A stretch of 37,380 nt of DNA from an uncultured Negativibacillus sp. (GCF_944388365.1 NZ_CALXIN010000014.1:1-37380); one strand, 5' to 3'; numbered from the stretch's first letter, positions 16,143-25,275 are shown. Translations and numbers: made by a program. Notes: generated from the letters alone by a model not told the origin.

Positions 16143-17063
16143 TTAATCAAGCCGGATCTTCGGATTGATTACGCCGTACAGCAGGTCGACGACCAGGTTG
16201 ATCAAAACGTACTGCAAAGCAAACAGCATCAGCAGGCCCTGTACAGCCGCATAGTCACGGAACTGGATCGAGTCTGTCAGCAGACGGCCCATGCCAGGGA
16301 TGGAGAATACGGTCTCAGTCAAAACGGAACCGGACAGCAGACCACCGATCTGCAGGCCCAGGATGGTGACAACCTGAATCAGCGAGTTTCTGAACGCGTG
16401 CGAGAACATAACCAGAGATTCTTTCTGGCCTTTTGCTCTTGCGGTACGGACATAATCCTCACGCAGCGTTTCCAGCATGGAGGAACGGGAGTATCTTGCC
16501 AAAACAGCCATGATACCACAACCCATGGTAAAGGATGGAAGAATAAATCCTTTCCAGGAATCCAAGCCACCGGATGGCAGCCAGCCCAGCTGAACCGAGA
16601 AGATCTGAATACCCATCAGACCGAGCCAGAAACCAGGCGCCGAAAGACCGGTAATCGCAATCAGCATACAAACGTGGTCAAAGATCTTGCCCTGTTTGAT
16701 TGCCGACATAACGCCAATGAAAATACCCAGAATTGGTGCCCACAAAACACCGGCAAATACCAGTTTCAAAGTCTGCGGCATTCTTTCTGCGATCAGTTCG
16801 CTGACTGGAGTAAACGATTTCATGCTTTCGCCCATGTCGCCATGGAACAGTTTTACCATGTAATCAACATACTGGGTAACGATCGGTTTATTCAAGCCGT
16901 ATTCCTCACGGATTGCTTCAACCTGCCACTCCTCTGCATCCAGACCTGCAATGGTTCTTGCCGGATCACCTGGAATCAGATGAATGAACATAAATACAAA
17001 AATGGAAATGATGAACATCAACGGAATGGTCGCCAGTATGCGTCTGACAAAGTAACGACTCAT
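16143..17063 (-). CDS. Peptide ABC transporter permease (DppB/OppB type)
   Basis: 306 residues. N-terminal membrane anchor with the family opening (FVRRILATIPLMFIISIFVF), HLIPGDPAR, GLNKPIVTQYVDY, later YVRTARAKGQKESLVMFSHAFRNS (the EAA loop that meets the ATPase) and the C-terminal VLTETVFSIPGMGRLL...RDYAAVQG. About six membrane helices. It forms a heterodimeric channel with the DppC-type permease. ATG 17063 is preceded by AGGGGGAAA. A hairpin separates it from the upstream binding-protein gene. Confidence 0.95.
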   Translation of the reverse strand: MSRYFVRRILATIPLMFIISIFVFMFIHLIPGDPARTIAGLDAEEWQVEAIREEYGLNKPIVTQYVDYMVKLFHGDMGESMKSFTPVSELIAERMPQTLKLVFAGVLWAPILGIFIGVMSAIKQGKIFDHVCMLIAITGLSAPGFWLGLMGIQIFSVQLGWLPSGGLDSWKGFILPSFTMGCGIMAVLARYSRSSMLETLREDYVRTARAKGQKESLVMFSHAFRNSLIQVVTILGLQIGGLLSGSVLTETVFSIPGMGRLLTDSIQFRDYAAVQGLLMLFALQYVLINLVVDLLYGVINPKIRLD

Positions 17064-17084
17064 ACAAAAATTTCCCCCTTCTGC

Positions 17085-17120
17085 AAAGAAAGGAGTAGCA
17101 AAATTACTACTCCTTTCTTT
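17085..17120 (-). terminator. Hairpin between binding-protein and permease genes (attenuator or RNA stabiliser)
   Basis: AAAGAAAGGAGTAG (17085-17098) pairs perfectly over 14 bp with 17107-17120. On the minus strand no clean T-run follows, only a mixed pyrimidine-rich end, so it is a weak terminator at best. Such intergenic hairpins in transporter operons often protect the 3' end of the abundant binding-protein message. Confidence 0.55.
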
Positions 17121-17157
17121 CTAATTATTAAATACCCTAGATTTAATAACTGCGGAA

Positions 17158-18801
17158 TTAGTGATCAAGCTCTGCGGTTGTGAAGACGATATCGCCGCCT
17201 GGTTTATAGGTCAGGCCTTTGACATAGCTTCTCTGAGCAGTGATCGAGTTATCGTTTGCAAGGAACATCCATGGGCACTCTTCCCAAGCAATTGCCTGAG
17301 CCTGTGCGTACAGATCAGCGATCTCTGCTTCGTCGGTGGAAACCAGAGCGTCATCGAGCAGCTGGTTGAACTCAGCGTTGTTCCAGAATGCGGTGTTGTA
17401 ACCGGATGGTGGGAATTTTTCGCCGTGCAGGATGTTTCTCATCGAGCCGTCTGCTTCGTAGGAACCGGAGCTCCAGTTTACATACCACATCTGAACTTCT
17501 GTCTCATCCTCTGGAAGAGCGGTTCTGTCAGCGATAGTGGTGGATTCCTGTGGTTCTACGGTAACATCAATGTTGATCTGTGCCAGCTGCTGTTTTACAA
17601 ACTCAGCGCCCTGCATCTCGATGGTGGTGTTATCTACCCAAATGGTTACTGGGAAGCCATCAGCATAGCCTGCTTCTTCCATCAGAGCCTGTGCTTTTTC
17701 AAGGTCCAGATCGTATGGAGTCTGCTCAGCATAGTACATGATCGAATCAGAGAAGATCGAGGTTGGTTTAACTGCATAGCCCTGGAATACTACCTGGCAG
17801 AATGCTTCGTTATCGAAAGCATAGTTCATTGCCTGACGTACTCTGACATCGTTGAATGGCTGTCTGCCATCTGCCAGAGTGTAGTTCTTGTTCAGAGTTA
17901 CATAACGGTATGTAATACCTTTTTCGTTCATAACAACGATGTTGGAATCGCCTTCGATCTGCTCTACCTGGATTGGAGGTACTGGAGTAATGATATCTGC
18001 CTCACCGGTTTTCAGCATAGCGATACGGGAACCGTCTTCTGGTACAACCTTGAAGGTCAGGGAGTCAACTTTTGGACCCTCTCTCCAGTAGTTTTCGTTG
18101 CGAACTACTTTGGTATAACCGCCGTCAACACGCTCTGCAAATACGTATGGACCGGTACCAGCGGACTGTTTAGCCAAACCGTCTTTACCCAGTTCTTCGA
18201 TTGCTTTCGGGCTAACGATTCTTACCTGAGTCAGTTTGTTCAGGAAGGTGTTGTTTGGTGCATCCAGAGTGATAGTCAGCTGATACTCGCTGTCAGCAAC
18301 TGCACTTACCCAGGATTTTGTCTGGGAGTAAACTCTCAGAGACTGGTCAGCTTTGCCGCGTTCCCAGTTTGCAATAACTGCTTCTGCGTTGAATGGCTCG
18401 CCATCATGGAAGGTTACGCCTTCATTCAGAACGAAGGTGTAGGTCAGACCATCTTCAGACATTGTCCACTCTTTAGCCAGCATTGGGATGATGTTTGCAT
18501 CTGCATCAAAGGTAACCAATGCTTCGTACATGGTGTTGGTAACAGTATTGGAAACACCGTTGCTGGATACATGTGGGTCCAGGTTGGTGACGTCCGCCTG
18601 CATTGCAACAACCATATCGTTGTCCGGCGATTTTGCTGTGGAAGTTTCCGATGCAGCCTCACCGCTCTCCTCGGTTGTGGTCTCTGTGGTGGTCTCTTCG
18701 GTGGTGGTTCCTTCTTCGCTGGTGGTGGTGCCGCCCGAGCTACATGCTGCAAAGGTCAGTGCCATTACAACAGCGAGGAAAAATGAAATTCTCTTCTTCA
18801 T
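17158..18801 (-). CDS. Peptide-binding lipoprotein of ABC transporter (family 5 extracellular solute-binding)
   Basis: 547 residues. A lipoprotein signal MKKRISFFLAVVMALTFAAC puts the lipid on Cys20, followed by a Thr/Glu-rich low-complexity linker (about 21-60) that lifts the domain from the membrane. The mature part has the family 5 pattern: NLDPHVSSNGVSNTVTNTMYEAL, YTFVLNEGVTFHDGEPFNAEAV, TGPYVFAERV, and FNDVRVRQAMNYAFD. It captures peptides or related solutes outside the cell and hands them to the DppBC-type channel. ATG 18801 has GGGAG 5 bases upstream and starts the signal peptide; an upstream in-frame extension lacks a ribosome site and would spoil the signal. It is the first gene of the operon and has a consensus promoter. 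Confidence 0.94.
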   Translation of the reverse strand: MKKRISFFLAVVMALTFAACSSGGTTTSEEGTTTEETTTETTTEESGEAASETSTAKSPDNDMVVAMQADVTNLDPHVSSNGVSNTVTNTMYEALVTFDADANIIPMLAKEWTMSEDGLTYTFVLNEGVTFHDGEPFNAEAVIANWERGKADQSLRVYSQTKSWVSAVADSEYQLTITLDAPNNTFLNKLTQVRIVSPKAIEELGKDGLAKQSAGTGPYVFAERVDGGYTKVVRNENYWREGPKVDSLTFKVVPEDGSRIAMLKTGEADIITPVPPIQVEQIEGDSNIVVMNEKGITYRYVTLNKNYTLADGRQPFNDVRVRQAMNYAFDNEAFCQVVFQGYAVKPTSIFSDSIMYYAEQTPYDLDLEKAQALMEEAGYADGFPVTIWVDNTTIEMQGAEFVKQQLAQINIDVTVEPQESTTIADRTALPEDETEVQMWYVNWSSGSYEADGSMRNILHGEKFPPSGYNTAFWNNAEFNQLLDDALVSTDEAEIADLYAQAQAIAWEECPWMFLANDNSITAQRSYVKGLTYKPGGDIVFTTAELDH

Positions 18802-18868
18802 AAGATCTCCCTTTCTTGTTGTAGTTTTTAACAAAACACTCTTTAATGTGGGGACTAAATCTATCCTA

Positions 18869-18897
18869 ATTATATAATTATTCACCTGCTTTTGCAA
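18869..18897 (-). promoter_or_regulatory. Promoter of the peptide-transporter operon
   Basis: On the minus strand TTGCAA (18892-18897), 17-bp spacer, TATAAT (18869-18874), about 68 bases before the start codon of the binding-protein gene. Confidence 0.75.
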
Positions 18898-19160
18898 TAG
18901 GTTTATGAATATTTTTCAACTTTTCTGTGTTCAAATTTTATCGACGACAAATTTTGTTCTTAATTACAGTTTTATTTTTCACTTTGGCGTATTATTTAGT
19001 AAATTTGACAACAAATTTGAAGATTTTTAGACACGAAATCACTTTTTCATCACTTTGCAATCCAGTATAATTGCGACTTTTTCGCTTTTTGTAAACAAAT
19101 TGTAACACGATTTTATTATGTTTTTTCTACATTTTCTGCCTTTTTTCCATATTTTTCTGT
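18898..19160. other. AT-rich intergenic stretch without a gene
   Basis: Very AT-rich sequence between the transporter promoter and the end of the C_GCAxxG_C_C gene. I see no reading frame with coding character, no RNA gene and no clear terminator for the upstream operon; only a short GCGA/TCGC hairpin near 19075 and a near-palindrome around 18950. Confidence 0.6.
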
Positions 19161-19610
19161 TTACAGTTCACTAGGACCGTCGTAAGGTTCAAACTCTCCT
19201 GGGAAAAGTACCTTTTCCACAATTTGTGCGCAGTCCATCACACATCCGCGGCAGGAACGCAGACGGTCGGTTTTGCCATCGGTGCCGCGCAGATCCTGAC
19301 AGATCATGCTGGTATTTTTCTTCTCAAAACGCTGTGCCATCTCCTTGCCCAGATCGAAGGTTGCAAACTTGGAAGCCGGTGCCTCCATATTGGCGTCCGA
19401 ATTTTTCAGTCCGGCCAGCATCATCATTGCACAGACACTGCCGCAGGTCTGAAACATTCCTGCGATTCCCAGTCCGTAAGCCTCCGCTGCACGAAATGCC
19501 AGTCGCTCATCCATGCCCAGCTTGTCGCAGTAGGTGCAGACGACCGCCTGACAGCAGTTGTAGCCGTCTTTGTGCTTCTGTGCAGCTTCCCAAACTCTGC
19601 TTTTTTCCAT
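19161..19610 (-). CDS. C_GCAxxG_C_C family redox protein
   Basis: 149 residues, rich in conserved Cys. The order of motifs fits the C_GCAxxG_C_C family: GYNCCQAV near the N-terminus, QTCGSVCAMMMLAG in the middle, ICQDLRG, and CRGCVMDCAQIVEKVL near the C-terminus. The family is of unknown function; conserved Cys residues suggest metal or redox chemistry in the cytoplasm. No in-frame TGA is involved here, in contrast to the DUF1858 gene. ATG 19610 follows AGGAGGAGATTGAA. It is the third gene in a minus-strand row after a metallophosphoesterase and a permease (33-bp gap), so it is probably co-transcribed with them. Confidence 0.85.
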   Translation of the reverse strand: MEKSRVWEAAQKHKDGYNCCQAVVCTYCDKLGMDERLAFRAAEAYGLGIAGMFQTCGSVCAMMMLAGLKNSDANMEAPASKFATFDLGKEMAQRFEKKNTSMICQDLRGTDGKTDRLRSCRGCVMDCAQIVEKVLFPGEFEPYDGPSEL

Positions 19611-19643
19611 TTCAATCTCCTCCTTTTAGGATATCTTTGTTTC

Positions 19644-20753
19644 TTATAATACAACCGCCGCAAAGGCATATAAAATCACCAGCATCACAACGTTTGCTGC
19701 CGTGAAAATGCCCAGATAACGCAGCGTTTTTGCTCCCGGGGTACGCGCATAAATCTTAAACGAAATCAAACTTGCCAGCGAGGCCACTAATGTGCCCAAG
19801 CCGCCGATGTTGGTTCCCAGCAGCATTCCGCGTGCATCCTCGGTAAAGCTGGCCAGCAAAACCGCCGCCGGTACATTGCTGATGACCTGGCTTGCCAGCA
19901 CCGAATACAACATGGTGTTACGGCTGAGTGCTTCGCTTAAAAAGGCCTTGACCGATTCGATTGCGCCGATATTGCCTGCAAAGATAAAGAAACAGACAAA
20001 GGTCGCCAGCAGCCAGTAATCCACTTTGACCAGAACCTTGCGCGCAAAAATCAGCATCAGCACCGCCGTCACCAGCAGCGCAATGTGGCTGCTGAGCAGA
20101 TGAAAGACCGACAGCAGGCTCACCAGAAACAACGCCGCAAACAGGCCCAGCCTTTTTTTGCTGTGGATGGTTTCCTTCTTTTCAAAATGCACTTCGATGC
20201 TGCTGTTCTTTCCAGCGACACAGCAGATTGCCAGCAATACAAAGCTGAGCACCACCACCGGTACGGTCACCGCAAAAAAGTCGCCGGCAGCCAGTCCATA
20301 ATAGCTGCTCAGATAGAGGTTCTGCGGATTGCCCACCGGTGTCAGCATACTTCCGATGTTGGCAGCGATGGTCTGTAAGGTCACCACCCATGGCAGCAAA
20401 CGACTCTGTCCGGTCAGCTCCAGCACCAGTACCGCAAACGGTACAAAGGTAATCAGCGACACATCGTTGGTAATCAGCATCGACGCAAAGAACGGCAGCA
20501 TAACCAGCGTGAGCATCAGCAGACGGATGCTCTTTCTTCCGGTGAGAATCTTCTGTGACAGCACCAGAAAGACGCCTTCCTCCTGCATGCCGGCTACCGC
20601 GCTCATCAGGCAGAACAATAGTTCCAGTACACGGAAATCAATATACCCCAGATATTCCTTGGAAGGCGGCACCAGTGTCATCGACACAACCGCACAGATT
20701 GCCGCAATGACAAACACCGGTTCCTTCTTAAAAAAGTGTTTCGCCCTTTCCAT
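19644..20753 (-). CDS. SLC13/ArsB-NhaD superfamily permease
   Basis: 369 residues with about 10 membrane helices and almost no soluble loops. Superfamily motifs: MLITNDVSLITFVPFAV, NIGSMLTPVGNPQNLYL, VISNVPAAVLLASF, and GTNIGGLGTLVASLASLISF; the two Asn/Pro-rich re-entrant segments are the substrate and ion sites in this transporter class. At ~370 residues it is at the short end of the family (commonly 400-450). The substrate (an anion such as a carboxylate or oxyanion, or Na+/H+) cannot be decided. ATG 20753 has GGAGGG 5 bases upstream. It lies between the phosphoesterase gene (65-bp gap) and the C_GCAxxG_C_C gene (33-bp gap) on the same strand. Confidence 0.85.
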   Translation of the reverse strand: MERAKHFFKKEPVFVIAAICAVVSMTLVPPSKEYLGYIDFRVLELLFCLMSAVAGMQEEGVFLVLSQKILTGRKSIRLLMLTLVMLPFFASMLITNDVSLITFVPFAVLVLELTGQSRLLPWVVTLQTIAANIGSMLTPVGNPQNLYLSSYYGLAAGDFFAVTVPVVVLSFVLLAICCVAGKNSSIEVHFEKKETIHSKKRLGLFAALFLVSLLSVFHLLSSHIALLVTAVLMLIFARKVLVKVDYWLLATFVCFFIFAGNIGAIESVKAFLSEALSRNTMLYSVLASQVISNVPAAVLLASFTEDARGMLLGTNIGGLGTLVASLASLISFKIYARTPGAKTLRYLGIFTAANVVMLVILYAFAAVVL

Positions 20754-20818
20754 ATTGACCCTCCTTCTTTCCGTCCATCAGTATACCGCAACTTTGGTCG
20801 GAAAGCAAGAAAAGTCGA

Positions 20819-21637
20819 TCAGTCCAGCGGCAAAATTTCCACCGCACAAATCTCCGGTGTGCAGCCAAATCGCAGCGGCAGTTTGGTCATGCCGATGCCG
20901 CCGCTCACCAGCAGCTGACTGCTCTCCACATCATACCACCCACGAACATAAGTTCTGCCTCCAGGCGGCAGAACCTGCTCGGTCAGTACCGGCAGCCGCA
21001 CCTGTCCTCCGTGGGAATGGCCCGCCATTGCAAACTCTACACCATCCATCTCCAGCTGATCCACAATGTCAGGCTCATGGGTAATCAGAATGTCCACCAT
21101 ATTCCCAGAAAAATCGCCCTGCACTGCATTTCCCCACAGAGGATCATCCAATCCGTACAGCCGCAGGTTTTGATCTTTCAGCTCCACCTGTTCATTTTTC
21201 AGCAGCGTAAAACCGCCCGCTTCCATCACCTGCGGATAGACCTCGTGCGAGCCGCCGCCATAGTCGTGGTTGCCCCAGACTGCATATTTTCCCAGCGGTG
21301 CCTCGATCTTCTGCAGCTGAGCCGCAATCTCCTCCAAGGAGAGCTGCGCCTGATCCTCTGCATAATGGTCAAAAAAGTCGCCGCCAAAAATCACAAGATC
21401 GGGCTGCTGGGCGTTAATCTTCTCCACCACCTGCACAAGCTTCTCCTGCGGATACCACATTCCCAGGTGCAGGTCGGTCCAAAATACCACCTTCACCGGT
21501 TCACTCACCGCAGCACGCATCGTCTTTTCCCGCACCACCAGACGGTTTGGTTCTATCTTATAAGCCCATACAAAAGAAGCTCCCGTGGCTATTATTGCCA
21601 GCAAAATCAGCAGCAGTATTCCTTTGAGCAATTTCAT
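20819..21637 (-). CDS. Membrane-anchored metallophosphoesterase (YkuE/YaeI type)
   Basis: 272 residues. An N-terminal membrane helix (about 5-25) anchors a calcineurin-like phosphoesterase whose two-metal site is complete: Asp55 and His57 (WTDLHLG), Asp87 (FGGDFFD), Asn123/His124 (GNHDY), His187 (ITHEP), His207/His209 (AGHSHGGQ). Related proteins in Bacillota are exported or membrane-bound and hydrolyse phosphodiesters or lipid phosphates; the true substrate is unknown. ATG 21637 has AGGAAAG 7 bases before it. It appears to be first in a row with the permease and the Cys-rich protein, with an extended -10 upstream. Confidence 0.9.
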   Translation of the reverse strand: MKLLKGILLLILLAIIATGASFVWAYKIEPNRLVVREKTMRAAVSEPVKVVFWTDLHLGMWYPQEKLVQVVEKINAQQPDLVIFGGDFFDHYAEDQAQLSLEEIAAQLQKIEAPLGKYAVWGNHDYGGGSHEVYPQVMEAGGFTLLKNEQVELKDQNLRLYGLDDPLWGNAVQGDFSGNMVDILITHEPDIVDQLEMDGVEFAMAGHSHGGQVRLPVLTEQVLPPGGRTYVRGWYDVESSQLLVSGGIGMTKLPLRFGCTPEICAVEILPLD

Positions 21638-21671
21638 CCGTCCACTTTCCTTTCATTTACGATTGTCTTTT

Positions 21672-21680
21672 ATTTTACCA
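21672..21680 (-). promoter_or_regulatory. Candidate extended -10 promoter before the phosphoesterase gene
   Basis: TGGTAAAAT on the minus strand is an extended -10, 34 bases before the start codon; no clear -35 is visible. Confidence 0.45.
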
Positions 21681-21748
21681 TAAACTTCCGAAAAAAGCTG
21701 TAAAAAATCTTGCTCCGTTAAAAATTTACAATCTACCCAAGACCACAC

Positions 21749-21784
21749 AAAAAAGTGCGGCATCTTCCCAAAGGAAGATGCCGC
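21749..21784 (-). terminator. Terminator of the MarR-ABC operon
   Basis: GCGGCATCTTCC (21757-21768) pairs with 21773-21784 over 12 bp, followed on the minus strand by AC and T6. It lies just after the stop codon of the 589-residue ABC exporter gene. Confidence 0.88.
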
Positions 21785-21796
21785 GCCGACCATTGT

Positions 21797-23566
21797 TTAA
21801 TGGAACTGTGACTTATAAAGATTTGCGTAGACACCGCCTTTTTGCATCAGCTGATCGTGGTTGCCCTGTTCGATGATATCGCCGTGCTGCACGACCAGAA
21901 TAACGTCCGCATTCTGGACCGTGGACAATCTATGTGCGATAACAAAACAGGTTCGATCCTTCATCAGGTTGCGCATTGCCACCTGAATCTGCATCTCGGT
22001 GCGGGTATCGACGTTGGAAGTTGCCTCGTCCAGAATCAGCATCTTGGCATCGGACAGCATCGCACGGGCAATGGTCATCATCTGTTTCTGACCCTGCGAG
22101 ATGTTCATGCCGTCCTCGCTGATGACCGTGTCATAACCGTTCGGCAGCTGCATGATATAGTTGTGAATCTTGGCTGCCTTGGCTGCCTCGATGACCTCCT
22201 GCGGCGTTGCATTCGGACGGCTGAAGGCGATGTTGTCGTAAATGGTGCCGTTAAACAGCCAGGTGTCCTGCAAAACCATCGTATAGGCTGCACGCAGGCT
22301 CTTTCGGGTGATCTCCTGACTATCGCGATCCTCCATCAAAATGTGTCCCTTCTGCGGATCGTAGAAGCGCATCAGCAGATTGATGATGGTCGTCTTGCCG
22401 GCGCCGGTCGGTCCGACAATCGCCACCAGACTGCCTGGTTTGGCGTGCAGATTGAGGTCATGGATGATGGTCTTTTCGGGATCATATCCAAACTGGATGT
22501 GTTCCATCTTGACATCACCTGCAACGTCGGTCAGTTCGATCGCCGAAGGTGCATCCATTGGTTCCGGTTCCTCGTCGATCATACGGAATACACGCTCTGC
22601 CGCCGCCATTGCCGACTGCAGCTCACTGATAATGTTGGCTGTTTCGTTGATTGGTCCCGAAAATTTGCGGGAGTACAAAACGAAGGAGGACAGATTGCCC
22701 AGCGAGATGCCGCCGCTCAGATATAACAGCGAACCGAATACGCCGATCAATGCCAGCGAGATGTTGTTGATACCGTTGACCGAAGGGCCAACCATGGTAC
22801 CATAATAATCCGCCTTGTAATAAGCCTGTACGGCCTCCTCATTTTTGACATCGAAGCGTCCGACCATCGTTTCTTCCTGATGGTATGCCTTGGTGGTTTT
22901 CTGTCCGGAGATGATCTCCTCTACAAAACCATTCAGTTCGCCCAGCTTTGCCGAACGCTGCCGGAACAACGGGCGCACCTTTTTGGTTCGATAGAAGATA
23001 AAGGCGATGGACGCCGGAATGGTGACTGCAAACACCAGAATCAGCATCGGAGAGATCCTTACCATCATGATGAAGGAACCAATGACCATAATGCTGCTGG
23101 CTGCAATCTGCAAAAGGTCGCTGGAAAGCGACGAGTTGACCGTATCAATATCGTAGGACATACGGCTGATAATATCGCCGGTCTGATGGCTGTCAAAGAA
23201 GCGCACCGGCAGTTCGACCAGCTTGTCGAACAAATCCTTTCGCATCTGATATACAATCTTCTGGCTGAGTTTTACCATCAGGATGGAAAGCAGATAGGAT
23301 AGTGCCGAAGAAATCACATAGAAAACCAGCATCTCTCCGCAGTAATAAAAGACCAGCGGAAAGTTCGCCTGTCCAGGCTGGGTGCCGATGGCGTCGATTG
23401 CCATACCCGAAAGGGACGGGCCGATCAGCGCCAGCAGGTTGCTGACTATGGTCAACACCAGAGCAGCTAACAGCATCCATTTGTGCTGCAGCAGATATTT
23501 GCCCAACCGCAGAATAACCTTTTTGCGATTTTTGGGCTTGTGTGAGATTGGATTGTTCGGTATCAT
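21797..23566 (-). CDS. ABC exporter half-transporter, canonical ATPase subunit
   Basis: 589 residues: six-helix membrane domain (about 25-320) fused to an ATPase (about 350-589). Walker A GPTGAGKTT (385-393), signature ISQGQ (489-493) in place of LSGGQ, Walker B MLILDE with catalytic Glu514, and switch His in VIAHRLSTVQ. It pairs with the 570-residue subunit encoded directly upstream, whose own site is degenerate, as in heterodimeric exporters such as BmrCD, LmrCD and TM287/288. The likely job is drug or lipid-like substrate export. Its ATG overlaps the TGA of the previous gene (ATGA, 23563-23566), so translation is coupled. It closes a MarR-ABC-ABC operon. Confidence 0.95.
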   Translation of the reverse strand: MIPNNPISHKPKNRKKVILRLGKYLLQHKWMLLAALVLTIVSNLLALIGPSLSGMAIDAIGTQPGQANFPLVFYYCGEMLVFYVISSALSYLLSILMVKLSQKIVYQMRKDLFDKLVELPVRFFDSHQTGDIISRMSYDIDTVNSSLSSDLLQIAASSIMVIGSFIMMVRISPMLILVFAVTIPASIAFIFYRTKKVRPLFRQRSAKLGELNGFVEEIISGQKTTKAYHQEETMVGRFDVKNEEAVQAYYKADYYGTMVGPSVNGINNISLALIGVFGSLLYLSGGISLGNLSSFVLYSRKFSGPINETANIISELQSAMAAAERVFRMIDEEPEPMDAPSAIELTDVAGDVKMEHIQFGYDPEKTIIHDLNLHAKPGSLVAIVGPTGAGKTTIINLLMRFYDPQKGHILMEDRDSQEITRKSLRAAYTMVLQDTWLFNGTIYDNIAFSRPNATPQEVIEAAKAAKIHNYIMQLPNGYDTVISEDGMNISQGQKQMMTIARAMLSDAKMLILDEATSNVDTRTEMQIQVAMRNLMKDRTCFVIAHRLSTVQNADVILVVQHGDIIEQGNHDQLMQKGGVYANLYKSQFH

Positions 23567-25275
23567 CCAAAGTCGCCTCCCATCTGTGACTCGCTGATCT
23601 CGCGATACAGCTCACAGCTCTCCATCAATTCCTCATGTGTTCCATATCCAATCTCCTTGCCTTCTTCCAAAACAAGGATGTGGTCTGCGTGCAAAATCGA
23701 GCTGACCCTCTGCGCAATCACGATGGTGGTGATGCCGGCGTAGTTTTCACGCAGCGCCTGGCGCAGCATCGAGTCGGTCTTGTAGTCCAGCGCACTCGAC
23801 GAGTCGTCCAGAATCAAAATCTCGGAATCGCCCGCCAATGCACGGGAGAGCAGCACACGCTGTTTCTGTCCGCCGCTGAGGTTGGTGCCTCGAGCGGTGA
23901 CCATGTGGTCCATCTTCTCCGGCAGTCCGTCGATAAATTCCATCGCCTGTGCACACTTTGCCGCCTGCATGATTCGTTCCTCCGGCAGCTTGCGGCCAAA
24001 GTCGATGTTCTCATGGATGGTATCGGCAAACAGAACGTCGTTTTGGAATACAACACCAAACTTGGTGTGCAGTTCTTCCGGCGGAATTGTTCCTACCGGA
24101 CGGCCCTGGATGCGGATGCTGCCCGACTTTTTCTCGTACAGACGCATCAGCAGGTTGATGATGGTCGTCTTGCCCGCACCGGTCGGACCGATGATGCCCA
24201 GCGTCTCGCCTTTCTTCAGACGGAAGGAGATGTGGGAAAGGTTGTCGCTCTTTCCTTTATAGGAGAAGCAGACATCCTCAAAGACGATGTGATCGTCCTC
24301 CTCGACCGCTTCCTCGTTGGTCAGCTGGAGATCTTCCTCGGTGTTGAGCACCTCATAGATACGCTGTGCCGATGCACTGCCGCGGGAGTACATAACAAAC
24401 ATACGGGTGACCGACAGCATCGCGTTCAGAATAATCGTAAAGTAAGAAAGGAAGGCAATGATGGTACCTGGCTGGGTCATTCCCGCATTGACACGGTAAG
24501 CGCCCACTGCGATAACCAATGTCAGACCGACGTTCAACAGCAGGTTCATCATCGGGTTGGTGATACCCATGATGATGGTCGCTCTGGTTTCACGGCGGAC
24601 AACCTCGTTGTTGACGTCCGCAAAATGCTGTTTTTCTTCCTCCGTTTTGGACAGAGCCTTGATGACACGGATACCCGAAATATTTTCACGCACTGTTCGC
24701 ACCAGGATATCGACTCCCTGCTGCAGATAGGTGTACATCGGAATACCCTTGCGGGATACCAGCCATACCACCAGCGTGATAAACGGCAGAACCGAGATCA
24801 TGACCAGTGTCAGCACCGGCTCCATCGTCATGGTGATACAGATGCCGCCGATCAGCAAAATCGGCGCACGGATACCCAGTCGCTGCATCATGCCAATAAC
24901 CTGGTTGACGTTGTAGGTATCGGTAGTCAGACGGGATTCCAGCGTCGGGATCGAAAAATAGTCGATCTGACGGCAGGATAAGTAGGAAATCTTTTTAAAC
25001 AGGTCGTGCCGCACCGATCGGGTGGTATCTCTGGCCACCGATGCTGCCACACGGTTTGCCAGAATGTTTCCGACAACCGCTGCCAGCGAGCAGGCGATCA
25101 TCATAATGCCCCAGAAAAAGATCATCCGGCGGTCCTTGGTAGGAACAACGTTGTCCAGAATATACGAAAGGATCCACGGGATCATCAGTTCCATGATGGT
25201 GCCAAAAAACTTGATAAAGACGCCCATCGTCATCCTTGGCACATAGGGTTTCAAGTATTTGAACAACATCCTCAC
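23563..25275 (-). CDS. ABC exporter half-transporter, degenerate ATPase subunit
   Basis: 570 residues: membrane domain (about 15-310) and ATPase (about 328-570). Walker A GPTGAGKTT (363-371) and signature LSGGQ (466-470) are intact, but the Walker B end is ILILDD, so Asp491 replaces the catalytic Glu, and the switch reads IAQR, with Gln for His. These two changes mark the non-hydrolysing site of heterodimeric exporters. Start: GTG 25275 is chosen because it overlaps the TGA of the MarR gene (GTGA) and has GGAGG 11 bases upstream; ATG 25269 is the alternative. Partner is the following gene. Confidence 0.94.
   Translation of the reverse strand: MRMLFKYLKPYVPRMTMGVFIKFFGTIMELMIPWILSYILDNVVPTKDRRMIFFWGIMMIACSLAAVVGNILANRVAASVARDTTRSVRHDLFKKISYLSCRQIDYFSIPTLESRLTTDTYNVNQVIGMMQRLGIRAPILLIGGICITMTMEPVLTLVMISVLPFITLVVWLVSRKGIPMYTYLQQGVDILVRTVRENISGIRVIKALSKTEEEKQHFADVNNEVVRRETRATIIMGITNPMMNLLLNVGLTLVIAVGAYRVNAGMTQPGTIIAFLSYFTIILNAMLSVTRMFVMYSRGSASAQRIYEVLNTEEDLQLTNEEAVEEDDHIVFEDVCFSYKGKSDNLSHISFRLKKGETLGIIGPTGAGKTTIINLLMRLYEKKSGSIRIQGRPVGTIPPEELHTKFGVVFQNDVLFADTIHENIDFGRKLPEERIMQAAKCAQAMEFIDGLPEKMDHMVTARGTNLSGGQKQRVLLSRALAGDSEILILDDSSSALDYKTDSMLRQALRENYAGITTIVIAQRVSSILHADHILVLEEGKEIGYGTHEELMESCELYREISESQMGGDFG

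Noticed and set aside
18661..18740. Repeat-rich stretch in the binding-protein gene as a CRISPR or mobile repeat
   Set aside because: It is only the codon repetition of the Thr/Glu-rich linker after the lipid anchor; units are irregular and in frame.
19161..19610. C_GCAxxG_C_C gene as a second selenoprotein
   Set aside because: The Cys positions are all Cys codons and the frame contains no internal TGA; it is complete at 149 residues.
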